DNA of 64,000 bases from Tillus elongatus. Lineage: Eukaryota > Arthropoda > Insecta > Coleoptera > Cleridae. The stretch lies in NCBI GenBank assembly GCA_964006375.1, contig OZ023265.1:12287295-12351294 (forward strand), read 5' to 3'. A program made the translations under genes and the position numbers. Below the pieces are notes generated by a model. That model was given only the letters and a program-made list of their open reading frames with translations. It made no database searches and had not been told where the DNA came from. The first letter of the stretch is position 1, and each line of letters opens with the position of its first letter. Positions 24,031 through 34,747 of the stretch are shown one piece after another.

Positions 24031-25124
24031 TGGTACAAATACAATGCGGCATGAATTCTCGATTCTAACAGTGTTTGTTTTTACATTAATTGTTTACTTG
24101 TGCGAAGTAGTGAGTGTAATTTGTAAGTTATTTTAGCGTGTTCAGTCATCAATTAGGACTTTAATTAAAGACATTTGTTTCCCATCTGTCATTATTGCAT
24201 CTGTGGAAAAGGTGAGTAAAGTGTAATAGGTGTAAATCGTAATAAAATCCAAACATCATTACTAATGTGGTAATGAAGTAAGGGACTGGCATTTTATTGC
24301 AAAATACTATGAATTCCTTGTGAAATGATTAATGAGATTTCATGTTTCATATACATATAGGACACATTTCTAGACGCTATTTTCACGCGAGGGCAAATAA
24401 GTTGAAATTTATAATGGTCACCCACACATGGTAGAAACATGTTTACTGGTGAGGATTTGCAGTTATAATTAAACTAGCATCCTATTATGCCACTCGAGGC
24501 AATGTTTCCTATAAAATTATTGGAATATTACATCATATTTAAGATAGGTATGTACTTTATTCTTAATAGCACATTTTAATTTGTTGTTTGAACACGAAAC
24601 TTGTTTCGCTTTAATGAGTTGACCATCCAGAAAATTTCAATGTAACATGTTTGTAGGAAATTACCAGACTAATTACAGGAGTTAAACATGTTTCCTAGAT
24701 TGTACAGTATTGTGTGATTATAATTGTTTTATTTCATATAAATACTCAGAGAAAAAGATAGGTTAGTGTTTCCTTATGTTATTATTACATTATTAGCCAC
24801 TGTACAGATTAACTGATTTCAATTAGTGGCATATTGAAAGTTTCAGATGTGATGTTGCTTTCTCCACCCGATACATTCATTTTGAATAAGGTCAGAGAAT
24901 AAATGCACAGCCAAATGCAGTAAGTAAGTGACTGTGATTTTGCTGTTAATCGAGAGAATTAAAAGTTGGGTATAAATTCAAGGATTTGATTTCATTAATT
25001 ATGCTCAATACATTTGAAGCTCATTTTATCTTTTGCGCGCATTTTCGTGACGGCAATCAGTCACAGATGTCTTCATAACCTTATTACACAAACTATTTAC
25101 ATCCATTCCAGACAAAGAGACACA

Positions 25125-28100
25125 ATGGTTGGGTGTTCTGCAATAGGATGCTCAAACAGATCAGAAGAAGGCTTTGCGATGAAAGTTTTCCCGAAAAATC
25201 TTAATCGCAGGAGAGAATGGGCAGCCAAGGTGAAACGTGAGAATTGGACTCCAACAGACAGGTCATTTCTATGTGAGGTGAGTTATTGCATCAGTAACAG
25301 TGTGTAGTATATCAACTTCAAATGTTGCTACTCTTCATAAGAGAAAAGTGAAGAGTCGAAGCATATCTATTAGCTTTCACTGAGTTTGTGTATAAAAATC
25401 AGACCAAAATTTCTTGGGAACTCAACTTATGTTGAGAAATAAGTAACCCAAACATGATAAATTGATGTTTGTTTCATTAATTTGTCCCAAAGTTTGTCCC
25501 ACATATCTTATACAGGTCTCCTAATTATACTTAAAAAAAATGTAGTGTGAGTTGCCTTGACAAAATAGTGGGGGTAGTTCATATAACATTTTTCATATAA
25601 TTCTCAGAGCACCTCTAGGCACAGCACTACTTCACATAATAAAACGGATTTTGCATTTTTCTTTAAATGCTGTTAATATTTACTCATGTACAAATTTTGA
25701 AACTCTTTATCTTTAGCCGTTTTAAAGATAATTGAGGAAAATCGCTTTAAGCATAACAACTTTAACACCCTGTATCTCAGTATCACAACCTTAAAATGAA
25801 AAATGTTATACGAACTACCTCCACTATTTTTCCAAGACCAACTCACACCCCAATCGTTTTGAAGTATACTCAGGACACCCTGGATATTTGTGGTCATCTT
25901 CTAAATTAAAACTGTATTTGTATCTCAAATGTACCAAGCAACATATGTAGATTTATTGCAATTTAGGATGAAATTGATTAGGTAGTAGACGTAGCAGAAT
26001 AACAAGTATGTACATGTATAATAGATTATGTAGTAGATGTAGCAAAATTACAAGTACATACATGTATAATATCTCCAGAGTAAAATGTAACCTGTGAACG
26101 ATAATATAAGCATATGTAGACGAGGGGCAAAATAAAGTAGGTTCCTTTGTAAAACTTCCTATAAAAACTTAATAATAAGAAAATTACAGCAAATTAAAGT
26201 CTTTGATGATTTTGATAAAGGCGTTTTCAATTAATTTTGGAGCACACCTGAGAAACTCAACAAATTATCAAGTCAGAATCAGGTACAGTACATTTGTTCC
26301 CACTTCTTAATTTTTTGAATTGTACCTACATACATTTTTTATACCTGGGTAGTGCTAAAGTACTTACCAGTTACATGATCCTCCATAAATGAGCAACTGT
26401 ATGCTTATCACTGTCACTGACCAGCTGGAGGCAGTTTTTGTGATGTTTAAAATTTAAGTAATACCATTATACTCTTGATATGTTTCGCATTTCCATTTTT
26501 CCTTAATGTGTTGAAAAAACAATACCTTAATAAATCATTTCTCATTCGCAGGTACATTTTGAGGCGGAAATGTGGGAAGCAGTGCGTGAAGATGGAACTA
26601 AGAAACTGAAGTGGAACGCAGTTCCCACCTTATTTAGCTTCGTTAAAGAAAAACGCAAACGAAAACCTCCCACACCAAAAGAAGATCCAGCTCCAAAAAA
26701 AAAGCGCAAGATTTTACTAACTGATGAACAGCAGCCTAGCACATCTAAGGTTATATCATTAGGAAATAGTTCCAGCAGCAACTCAGAATGTGAAATACCT
26801 GTTCTTGCTACAGAAGATTGCAACACCAAAAAAATTATGCAGAAAATGAAAGAGTATGAAACATCTTACAGTAGGCTGAGCAGAAAGTTCAAAGTTAACC
26901 GGTGTAAGTTGCGTAATCTGAGAAGATTAACAAAAAAGCATGCTCAAGACAACAAAGAATCTACATATGTTTGTCTACACCACAAAGTATTCAATGAAGA
27001 TCAACTGGCTGCATTGGAACGACGCTCAACGAGATTCATGAGGTGGTCAAATCCAACTATAATGAAGGCATTGAAATTAAAATTTGCCTGTGGTGTTACA
27101 GGATATGATGAGCTTCTGAAACAAAAAATGCCCCTACCATCATTACGTACTCTGCGAAGAAGACTTGAGAATATCCCTTTCGATAGCGGTATCCTTGATC
27201 AGGTTTTTTTATTTTTAAAAATTAAAGTAAGCGCCTTTGTACAAGAACATGAGAAAGACTGTGTTATTCTTTTGGACGAAATGGCAATAACACCTGGAAC
27301 TACATTTGATACAGGATCAAAGTCGTACCTAGGAAATGTGACATTGCCTGGCCATTCATCATCAGATGTGGCAACACATGCTCTTGTGATCATGATTGGA
27401 GGTGTGACCACAAGATGGAAGCAGACTGTGGCTTATTATTTCACTAGTGATTCTGTTGATGGCACAGTATATCAGCAGATACTATTTGATGTGATAGGCA
27501 AAACTGAAAGTCTGGGATTAAAAGTCATCAGCATAACCTCGGATATGGGAGCAAGTAACCAAGCATTATGGAAATGCTGGTCGATCACTGCTGGTAGATT
27601 TTCGACCACAACTAATTATATCTCTCACCCTTTTGATGAGTCACGAAAAGTTTATATATTTGCTGACGTGCCACATTTGTTTAAGAACATTAAGAATATG
27701 TTGGTGACTAACAAAATAATAACAATTTCCAGTGAAATCCAAAGCCTATTCAACCTACCCACAAATGTAATCAAAATAGATCACATAAAGGACTTGATCG
27801 ATTACCAAAACAAATTGGACTTCAAGTTAGCTCCAAAACTATCTGAAGAAGATTTGACCCCAACACATTTTAGAAAAATGCGAGTTTCAACATCAACAAA
27901 TGTTGTGAGTCACGATGTTGCAAGTGGTCTGAAATTCATTAGTCATGAATTGAAAAGACCTGAATATTTGACCACAGCATGGTTTCTCGAAACTGTCGAG
28001 AAGTGGTTCTCGCTCATGGCATCTCGACATCCTGTTATGGCCTTGAGCAAGATGAAACTGGAGGTATATCAGGCAGCCAAGGAGTTCTTGGAGTCAGTGA

Positions 28101-28954
28101 TGACTGTCTTCCAGACTATGAATGTAGGTGCAAAACATACCTGGAAACCCTCACAGACCGGCTTATTAATTTCCACAAAGTCAATGTTGGATGTACAGCA
28201 CCTTCTACTGGAAGAAAAAAGTTATATGTTTCTTCTGACATCCAGATTTACTCAGGACTCCTTGGAAAACCTATTTGGTAGACTGCGTTCCAAACAAAGT
28301 GTACCAAATGCACTGCAATTTAAAAATCACCTGAAACTGGTCACTGTTTCACAGTTTTTGAAGGATGTCTCTAAAGGTAGCTACGAGAAAGATGACAGAG
28401 AGTTTCTTGCAGACTTCCTTGAGTATATTCCCAAGACCCCAATAGAAAAACCCTCTGATGCCATTCTTCCAAAGAACTTTGAAGTAGAGTCCATTAGTCT
28501 AAACCTATCAGAACAAAATTCATTGTACAGAGTAGCTGGATATTTAGTCACAAGTATTGTAAAAAATTCTGGGACTTGTGCAAGATGTATTGAATCTGTT
28601 GGATCCAGGAACTACATCGACCTTCCATACAGCAAGCTTGTTAAGTTGAAATGTTTCAAAATAAATTCTTTATTTTATAGCAACGAAGAAACATTCAACT
28701 TTTTTTCAAGACTGGAAATTATTTTCCGCCAGTTCTTTTCCTTTGTCCAAACGCAAAATATAAATTTAAAATTGTTCTTTGTTAACAAAATGTTAAATGA
28801 CTGTTCAGATGTAATGCATATTTTACCGTGTCATAATTTGAAAAAAATAATTGTGAACAGGTTTGCTGTGTTCAGGCTGAAAATAGCAAGTAAAAGGCTA
28901 ATTTCAAAAAAAAAATTACATGCTAGCAAAACTGTAATGAGTACTTCTTTATGA
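25125..28954 (+). CDS. THAP9/P-element-type transposase, intact, two exons
   Basis: Exon 1 is 25125-25277, exon 2 26552-28954, joined in phase 0 across a GTGAGT...CAG intron; the product is 851 residues. Residues 1-79 form a THAP zinc finger with Cys4, Cys9, Cys50 and His53, Pro23, Trp32 and the closing AVPT motif at 74-77; the intron falls between Cys50 and His53. A basic KKKRK-type stretch near 100 could be a nuclear signal. Residues 145-190 are a basic, coiled-coil-like segment, followed by a helix-turn-helix-like part. The RNase H-like core has Asp293 (LLDEMAI), Asp382 (TSDMGASN) and Glu623 (SLENLFGRLR), split by the GTP-binding-type insertion with FADVPHLFKNIKN. These match P-element and THAP9 transposases, which cut and paste DNA in the nucleus. 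No stop or frameshift was seen. Domesticated gene versus active transposase is undecided. Confidence 0.9.
25513..25884. repeat. MITE in the transposase intron
   Basis: Inverted repeats: GTGTGAGTTGCCTTGACAAA and GGTAGTTCATATAACATTTT on the left mirror AAAATGTTATACGAACTACC and CCAAGACCAACTCACACC on the right. The outer end reads AGGGTGTCCTGAGTATACTT on the minus strand. No coding content. The rest of the intron and the region 24031-25124 show no gene. Confidence 0.7.
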
Positions 28955-28960
28955 AGATCG

Positions 28961-28966
28961 AATAAA
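28961..28966 (+). promoter_or_regulatory. Poly(A) signal of the transposase gene
   Basis: AATAAA lies seven bases after the stop codon. Confidence 0.6.
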
Positions 28967-29151
28967 GTTTCATAATTATTTTTGCATTTTCTTACTCTTC
29001 CCTGAATTTCGTAATGATTATTATTTGTATAAAGATCATAAACTATGATTTTGGAATGTAGAATGATTCATATAATTATTCGTTCCCAAATTGTTCTGGT
29101 GTTATTTAAATACAAATTACAGACTAATAGCATAATATTCTGGAATATGTC

Positions 29152-29195
29152 ATCCTCTGATGAAGCTACCTTGGTTAGTGAAATTATCGTTGTCT
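29152..29195 (+). ncRNA. Hammerhead-ribozyme-like core, diverged
   Basis: CUGAUGA is intact and GAAA is present, with helix GCTACC/GGTTAG-like pairing between them and GUU after the short loop. The downstream strand GUC no longer pairs with the upstream CCU. Confidence 0.35.
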
Positions 29196-29270
29196 TTTGA
29201 AATGTGTTGTGATTAGGGTTCTCACAGTGCGCTTACCAGTGCTCATCACAGGTTCCAATCTTCACCTATA
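29152..29270 (+). repeat. Penelope-like repeat unit, copy 4
   Basis: Runs from CATCCTCTGATGAAGCTACC through TGTGTTGTGATTAGGG to AGTGCTCATCACAGGTTCC, the same order as in the other copies. It lies 200 bp downstream of the transposase gene. Confidence 0.6.
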
Positions 29271-29537
29271 CTAATAGCAGTGATTGAAAGTCCCGTATAT
29301 TTGACTTATTATTTTTTACGTTTATTGTAATATTGAAAAATGGAAGAAAAACAAAAAATTCCTAGTATGAGTACACATACAGTGAGATTAAATACTTTCA
29401 ATATTCACTCTCGCTGTGTGCTTGCCCCAATATTTTAAATTCACCTGAATTTCGGGTATCAGGGGCTAAATCATAATATTCTCATATTATACAAAAAAAC
29501 AAAGTGAATGATGAATTCAGTTTGAAGTCATTTTAAA

Positions 29538-29740
29538 GTTTCCTGTGTTTAGGTAGGAAACATTGCAACCAGTCAGTAATGTTGGAAAAGGGATTCTCTA
29601 GAAAAAGTTCAATACAGTTTCTTTCTGGAAATCACCGATTAATTGTTATTAACAGTTTCCTATCTGAATAAGAAACCTTGGGACTATTCCATTACAATAG
29701 GGAAAGAATTCTCTACAAAGAAGATTTTATACTATTATAT
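29538..29740. repeat. Two subterminal palindrome units of the THAP element
   Basis: Palindromes GTTTCCTGT...AGGTAGGAAAC (29538-29561) and GTTTCCTAT...ATAAGAAAC (29655-29676) are each followed by related sequence ending ATTCTCTA. The same unit occurs in both arms at 23913-23934 and 30927-30948. Confidence 0.65.
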
Positions 29741-29766
29741 GTTATGTAGGAATTTAAATCTAATAA

Positions 29767-30845
29767 CAATAAATATACATCCGGAGGTCTATATTTAATT
29801 ACTTTATTTTAAAATTAGCTGTGTCAATACATGTTTACAATATTGCTAATAATCTGTCTGTCACTTCATCGATCATGATAATCAATCTCGGTCAACAATT
29901 CAGCTAAAGGCTGAATTACATATGCTCTGGGCTTATTATCGATTCTGATAATTTTTTCAGGCTACCAGATAACTCATTGTGTGGTGTTCGTTTCTAAGTT
30001 GATTATTTCAGGAAACTTGGAATAACGGTCAACTATAATGAGGTACTGATTATTCTGAAACATACAGAGGTTAGATTCATCGAATTCTATTGCTTCCGTT
30101 TTCTTCATCATTTCTTGGATGTTTCTCTCTTTGTTCAGCAGCTCTGCATATATCAACAGCCCTCATAAGGTTCCGGCCAGGTTCTCCCAATAATACCCCT
30201 CTCTTTCCATATCTGGTCCCTTATTCTATTGACAATCCTTCATTAGTGTATCTTTGAAACTGTCACAATTTGATGCCAACTTCTCGTCCGTAAGAAACAG
30301 ATCAAAACCTTCCTTTGGAGATTGATGTTTCTGTGCTAGGGTTGCTTTTTGGTAAAAAAAAAAACTGATCTAATGCGGCAAGTGTCTTGTCCACTTCCTT
30401 TTTATGTATCTGATAAGTCAACCCTTTCAATTATCTCATTGTTTTCTTCATCAATACAGTGAAGGAGTACTACCACCTGTACTTTCTCTGAACGGTACTT
30501 GCAGTGTGTTGCCACCACATACAGCTCAATTCTTACATTTCTAACACACTCCCAACTACCCTTGCATTAACATTCTTCGGTTGCTGCAGGAATTTCATTT
30601 TTATTCAAGATGTTTTTAGTTGCCAGGCTTCCCTCCCAAGGTTGAATGATTTTCACGTTGCTTCTCTCTACTCCTTAACACGTAGATTCGTTATGACACG
30701 GTGCCATGTTATATAGTACTTGATAACAATTAACATACATCCAGGGGGTCTGTATTGAATTACTTTATTTTGAAATTAGCTGGGTACATACATGTTTATG
30801 TTTAAAATCGATGACAATCTGTCAACGTCACTTCAAATCGGTCTA
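29767..30845. repeat. Direct repeat pair around a decayed open frame
   Basis: The segment near 29770-29885 recurs at 30725-30842 in the same orientation, with TTACTTTATTTT, AAATTAGCTG and ACATACATGTTTA-like strings shared. The copies are about 955 bp apart and may be remnants of terminal repeats. The sequence between is weakly open on the minus strand. Confidence 0.45.
29974..30156 (-). pseudogene. Possible integrase-like remnant
   Basis: The minus-strand frame contains QYLIIVDRYSKFPEIINL, which resembles the core strand of retroviral-type integrases (VVDxYSKWPE). Upstream text on the minus strand (NLAGTL, then IYAELLNKERNIQ) is interrupted by stops. No zinc-binding HHCC region or full DDE triad is visible, so the assignment rests on one motif. 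Confidence 0.3.
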
Positions 30846-31931
30846 TCGACAGTGCAGCCAACGTCATAACATAAACAGTTTCTATAGATCCATTGACTAG
30901 GAAATTTAGTTTATAGCAATTTTAATGTTTCCTATCTGAATAGGAAACATTGTGACTAGTCTATTATGAGCGAAAAATAATTCTCCACAGAAAAGGTTCT
31001 ATACAGTTTTCTTCTAAAATACACCAATTCATTATTATTTGCAATTTTTTACTATTCTTCCATAAGCGCAATGTTAAATGTGGAGAAAACATGGCGGCCG
31101 AATCGCCCATGGCCACACTGTCTCTATCAAGTCACTGTAGTGGCTGCTGTATGAACCGTTACAGGAGTGTCACCTGTCGTCTCTGCGCCTCTAGCTGCTG
31201 TGAGGGCACTAGGGAAGGTTTTCCGACTAAGCATGGACAGGGTGGACTTGGGGAGATTGAGGGTGAGGATCAACAATACCAGGACACAACAGTAGTAGTA
31301 TATTATAATTGTAGCATTTAATGAAACAAATATGAAAGTGATAGGTAAACTGCATGTAGATTATAGATATTGTATGTATTACTTAGTGAACTCTATACAG
31401 AATTCACTGGTAGGTATTACCAAAGTGAAACAAAATTATTTTAAGAAAAAATATACCTACCTCAAACTAATACAGTAAGTACTTATAATATCTACGTAGG
31501 TAGCTACTTATTGTTTACTTTCCTCTTAATTCTTCATCTAGTGTATGGAAATTTTGAAGTAAATGAAAATAAATAAGATAAAGTACATACTTCCCTAGTT
31601 TAAATTGTTTAAACTAAAATTTTAATTTCAAACTTTTGTATTGTTTATATTTATTTCATTTTCAAAAAGTATGGATACAGCAATAGTAAATAAGTGTTGA
31701 AAAGAGTTTCAAATGGTGATAGCCCAATTTCCAATTAAACTAGAATCTTCAGTTTTAATACATAATAAAACCTATATAAAAGCAGCGTGGGTACTAAATT
31801 TAAAAAAAGAACACAATGAGCTTCACAGATAATTACATATTTGTTTTAAAAAAACCTTTTTTGTTATTTTGTTTGCAAAACTGGTTCGATTGAGTTGATT
31901 AAAACCGACCATTCAAGCGATTAATATAGGA
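30834..31931. repeat. Right inverted arm of the THAP element
   Basis: Mirrors 24030-23707 and then 21031-20251. It is uninterrupted and so shows what the left arm looked like before the nested segment. The palindrome at 30927-30948 is inside it. A 76-codon frame at 31091-31321 has a mirror in the left arm and is not considered a gene. Confidence 0.8.
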
Positions 31932-31976
31932 GTGTACTTATCAGTGCTCATCACAGCTTCCAGTCTTCACTTAGGT
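31932..31976 (+). repeat. Penelope-like repeat tail only
   Basis: GTGTACTTATCAGTGCTCAT is the last part of the Penelope-like unit, here directly joined to the end of the THAP right arm. The core is missing. Confidence 0.5.
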
Positions 31977-32721
31977 AAAATTATTGTTTTTATTTGTGTG
32001 AAACTTGATGAAACTGAAAAAAAATCCGAAAATAAACTTAAAATGTTTCCGAGAAAACTCGTTTCCTAGCCGACGAACCATAGGTTAATAGCAAATTAAG
32101 TTATTGAATTTTGAAGCATTTAATGAAAATTCGCTATCAAAACGCAAACATGCATCATATTTCGATGAAAATGCAAAAGTGCAATAAGGAATGTTCAAAA
32201 AAAAATTGTAGGTATCACCAACGACTTATGGGCCACCTGTGATTGTCATAATAATTTTATAAGATGCATAATAACAATTATATTGGGCTTTACCGTAGAA
32301 ATGTGTCTCCTGTATATATGCAAACAGAAAGTAAACCCGGATATGGATTCTAGAGGGCCTAGTTTGCGCTCATTTGAAGAAATCTTTTTAGAATTCAACA
32401 GTCGCGGTCTCCTCATTGACGAATTTTTTCTACGAAAATTAGCTAAAAATGATAGACTGTTAAACCGTAAACTTAACTAAAACTACTGCCAAAGCATCAG
32501 AGAAAGGGTCTATTTGAAATAAATTTTCTGCAAATATTTTAGTAAAATGAATGGTTGAAGCTGAAACTTAAGGGTTTGCAGAACACTCTTTACATTATTC
32601 GTATTTCTTTCAGGTTTTTTGCTTAAATGTTGCCAATTTTGACGTTTCAAATTGCGTCTTTGGCGTTTTGAGGAAAACCCCAATTTGTTTTTCTTTAAAT
32701 GCCTATAACTTCTAAATTTTG

Positions 32722-32724
<3 letters not shown>

Positions 32725-32816
<92 letters not shown>
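32725..32816. repeat. (TA)n tract
   Basis: Pure TA run left of the hairpin at 32851. Confidence 0.95.
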
Positions 32817-32819
<3 letters not shown>

Positions 32820-32850
32820 ATATTGCACTACACTGTAATCACTTTTAAAT

Positions 32851-32960
32851 ATACACTGTATTTGTTAACTGTACGTTTGTGATTTCTTATTGGTTTGCGA
32901 TTCCGTATTGGTTTGCACGCAAACCAATAAGAAATCACAAACGTACAGCAAACAAATACA

Positions 32961-32966
<6 letters not shown>
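32851..32966. repeat. Perfectly folding 49 bp inverted repeat (hairpin) between two (TA)n tracts
   Basis: The left arm 32851-32899 and the right arm 32918-32966 are complementary at 47 of 49 positions by my count, separated by an 18 nt loop. The arms include TGATTTCTTATTGGTTTGCG and its complement. It could extrude as a cruciform or be transcribed as a hairpin; there is no evidence for either beyond the fold. Confidence 0.8.

Positions 32967-33045
<79 letters not shown>
32963..33045. repeat. (TA)n tract
   Basis: Pure TA run to the right of the hairpin. Confidence 0.95.
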
Positions 33046-33048
<3 letters not shown>

Positions 33049-33715
33049 GAAACTGACCCTGGATATGGGTTCTAGGGGGCCTAGTTCGCGCTCATTTGAA
33101 GAAATTTGTTCTACATCCAGTCGGGATCTCCTCATTAGATAACAGAAAAGTGAAATAAGACTAAAAAAATTGATACAAAGTGAAGTCACTAACTGGGATT
33201 AGAATTCGTCATATAGGAATCGATTATCGGATGTGCAGGGCTTAGCCGACTCGACTACGTTTGACATGACATACAAGCAGGTGTGTCCGGTAGTATGTTA
33301 ATTGTTTACTGTTTACACCAAACGATTTTTATTTACAATGGCTTTTTTGCTCATATTTTAACGGAATGAAAGAAAATAACGACTTAGACACAGATCTAGG
33401 AGCTTGTTAGTCATTTCGTTTCGTATTTTCACTCACATTCGTACTCGTACCATAATTATCAATTTTGTCCTTTAAACTTTATTAGATTTCATTAATTAAA
33501 AATTAATTTACCTCTAACTTTTTTGGCTTTTAACACATTGATCTGAATTTTGGTACATAGGATACTCTTTATAACACAAACCAGCGTCTAAAATTTGGTT
33601 GCCCTTACTTTGTTATTTACGGAGATATTATTTTTTTCGACAGAAAACACAAAATTTCCCGGGAAAACCTGGGATTTTCCTGGCTAACGAACTTATCCAA
33701 GCCATTTGCAAAAGG

Positions 33716-33718
<3 letters not shown>

Positions 33719-33754
<36 letters not shown>
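33719..33754. repeat. (TA)n tract, short
   Basis: A TA run that ends at the ATG of the candidate exon at 33753. Confidence 0.95.
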
Positions 33755-33756
<2 letters not shown>

Positions 33757-34013
33757 CCGACGAGGAGTCGGAAGAAGAGGTCGTACGCTATACCCGCGCG
33801 GCGCGACAGGAGAGTTGTCTGCCACGGGCATACAAAAAATACCACACCGCATGCAAATACGCATCGATGGCAACGGGTAGTATGTAGAAAAATAGTAGAA
33901 ACTCCACGCTTTCCAACGATCAATAATTCATTGCAAACAAACTTGTTTTTCTTTTTGAAGAAAATTTGGAGACCTTATTTAATGAACATGCCCCGTATTT
34001 GGGATTCTACAAG
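33753..34013 (+). CDS. Candidate two-exon coding fragment of unknown function
   Basis: An ATG at the edge of a TA run opens 41 codons plus one base (33753-33876): MTDEESEEEVVRYTRAARQ, then ESCLPRAYKKYHTACKY. A donor G|GTAGTA and an acceptor after a T-rich stretch (CTTTTTGAAG) bound an 84 bp intron. Exon 2 (33961-34013) continues in frame with ENLETLFNEHAPYLGFYK and stops at a donor, GTAGGT, in phase 0. The segment is GC-rich and codon-like compared with its neighbours. The CLPRAYKKYHTACKY part recalls the start of Crypton-type tyrosine recombinases, only faintly. No downstream exon was identified, and the phase does not fit gene A. Confidence 0.3.
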
Positions 34014-34059
34014 GTAGGTATTCACTTACGACACTTTGCGATGCGAAAAAGCTATATTT

Positions 34060-34260
34060 GATATTATAAAAGCTAGCGTACTTAAAATTTGTCTCCTACC
34101 TCAGTTCGTGTCTTCACGAGAAGCCTGAGTTGCTGCCCTGAGGTGCACTTTACACACAATCCTGCCAACTGACCTTCCTGGCCTGCCCCCAAGGATTATA
34201 CACTAGAGAGGATAGCTTAATTCCTATGCTGCTGTGTTAGAGTCGGACCGATTAGACGTG
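34060..34260 (-). repeat. MITE-M fragment
   Basis: Contains TTTACACACAATCCTGCC, ACTGACCTTCCTGGCCTGCC, the inverse of the right half of MITE-M at 3600-3660. Confidence 0.45.
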
Positions 34261-34632
34261 ACGTCAGAGCTGGTGCAGAATCGTATTTGCTCTATAAGAG
34301 ACCGTGTATTTTCTCTAGTTTTCGTGATTGTTTGTTGCATTTTGTGAATGGTCTTTGTGGATTTTTAATACAGTGATTTGTAAAATATAATTTTGTGGCT
34401 TTAAAAACTATATTTTTGTGTATTATTAAACTTTAACAGACCTACTTCCCAACCTAACTTTTGTGTTTTTCATTGTAATTTTTATCATATTTGTACCCTT
34501 TTAGTGAATTTTCTTTAAAAAAATTCACTAATGAGGAGATCTCGACTTTTGAATTTTGAAAAAATTTCTTCAAATGAGCGCTATTTAGGACCCCTGGAAC
34601 CCAAATCCGAGGTCGGTTTCAGACTTTATATG

Positions 34633-34747
<115 letters not shown>

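Larger units (their letters stand above)
20251..31931 (+). mobile_element. THAP/P-element-type transposon between 1.1 kb inverted repeats
   Basis: The left arm starts at 20251 with TCCTATATTAATCGC, whose complement ends at 31931. Inverted similarity runs from 20251 to 21031, resumes at 23707-24030 after a nested insertion, and mirrors 30834-31931 on the right. The core (24031-30833) contains the intact transposase and copies of a palindromic motif. Long arms rather than the 31 bp repeats of the Drosophila P element are unusual. No 8 bp target duplication was found at the ends, so the true termini may lie inside or outside the similarity limits. A host gene flanked by an inverted duplication is the alternative reading. 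Confidence 0.65.

Noticed and set aside
32283..32480. 65-codon plus frame
   Set aside because: Lies in the inverted-repeat family shared with 21570-22514 and 33050-33140; the frame is not kept in the other copies.
33753..34013. Joining the candidate exons to gene A at 37520
   Set aside because: The second candidate exon ends in phase 0 while gene A needs a phase 1 partner, and there is no similarity to gene B exon 1.
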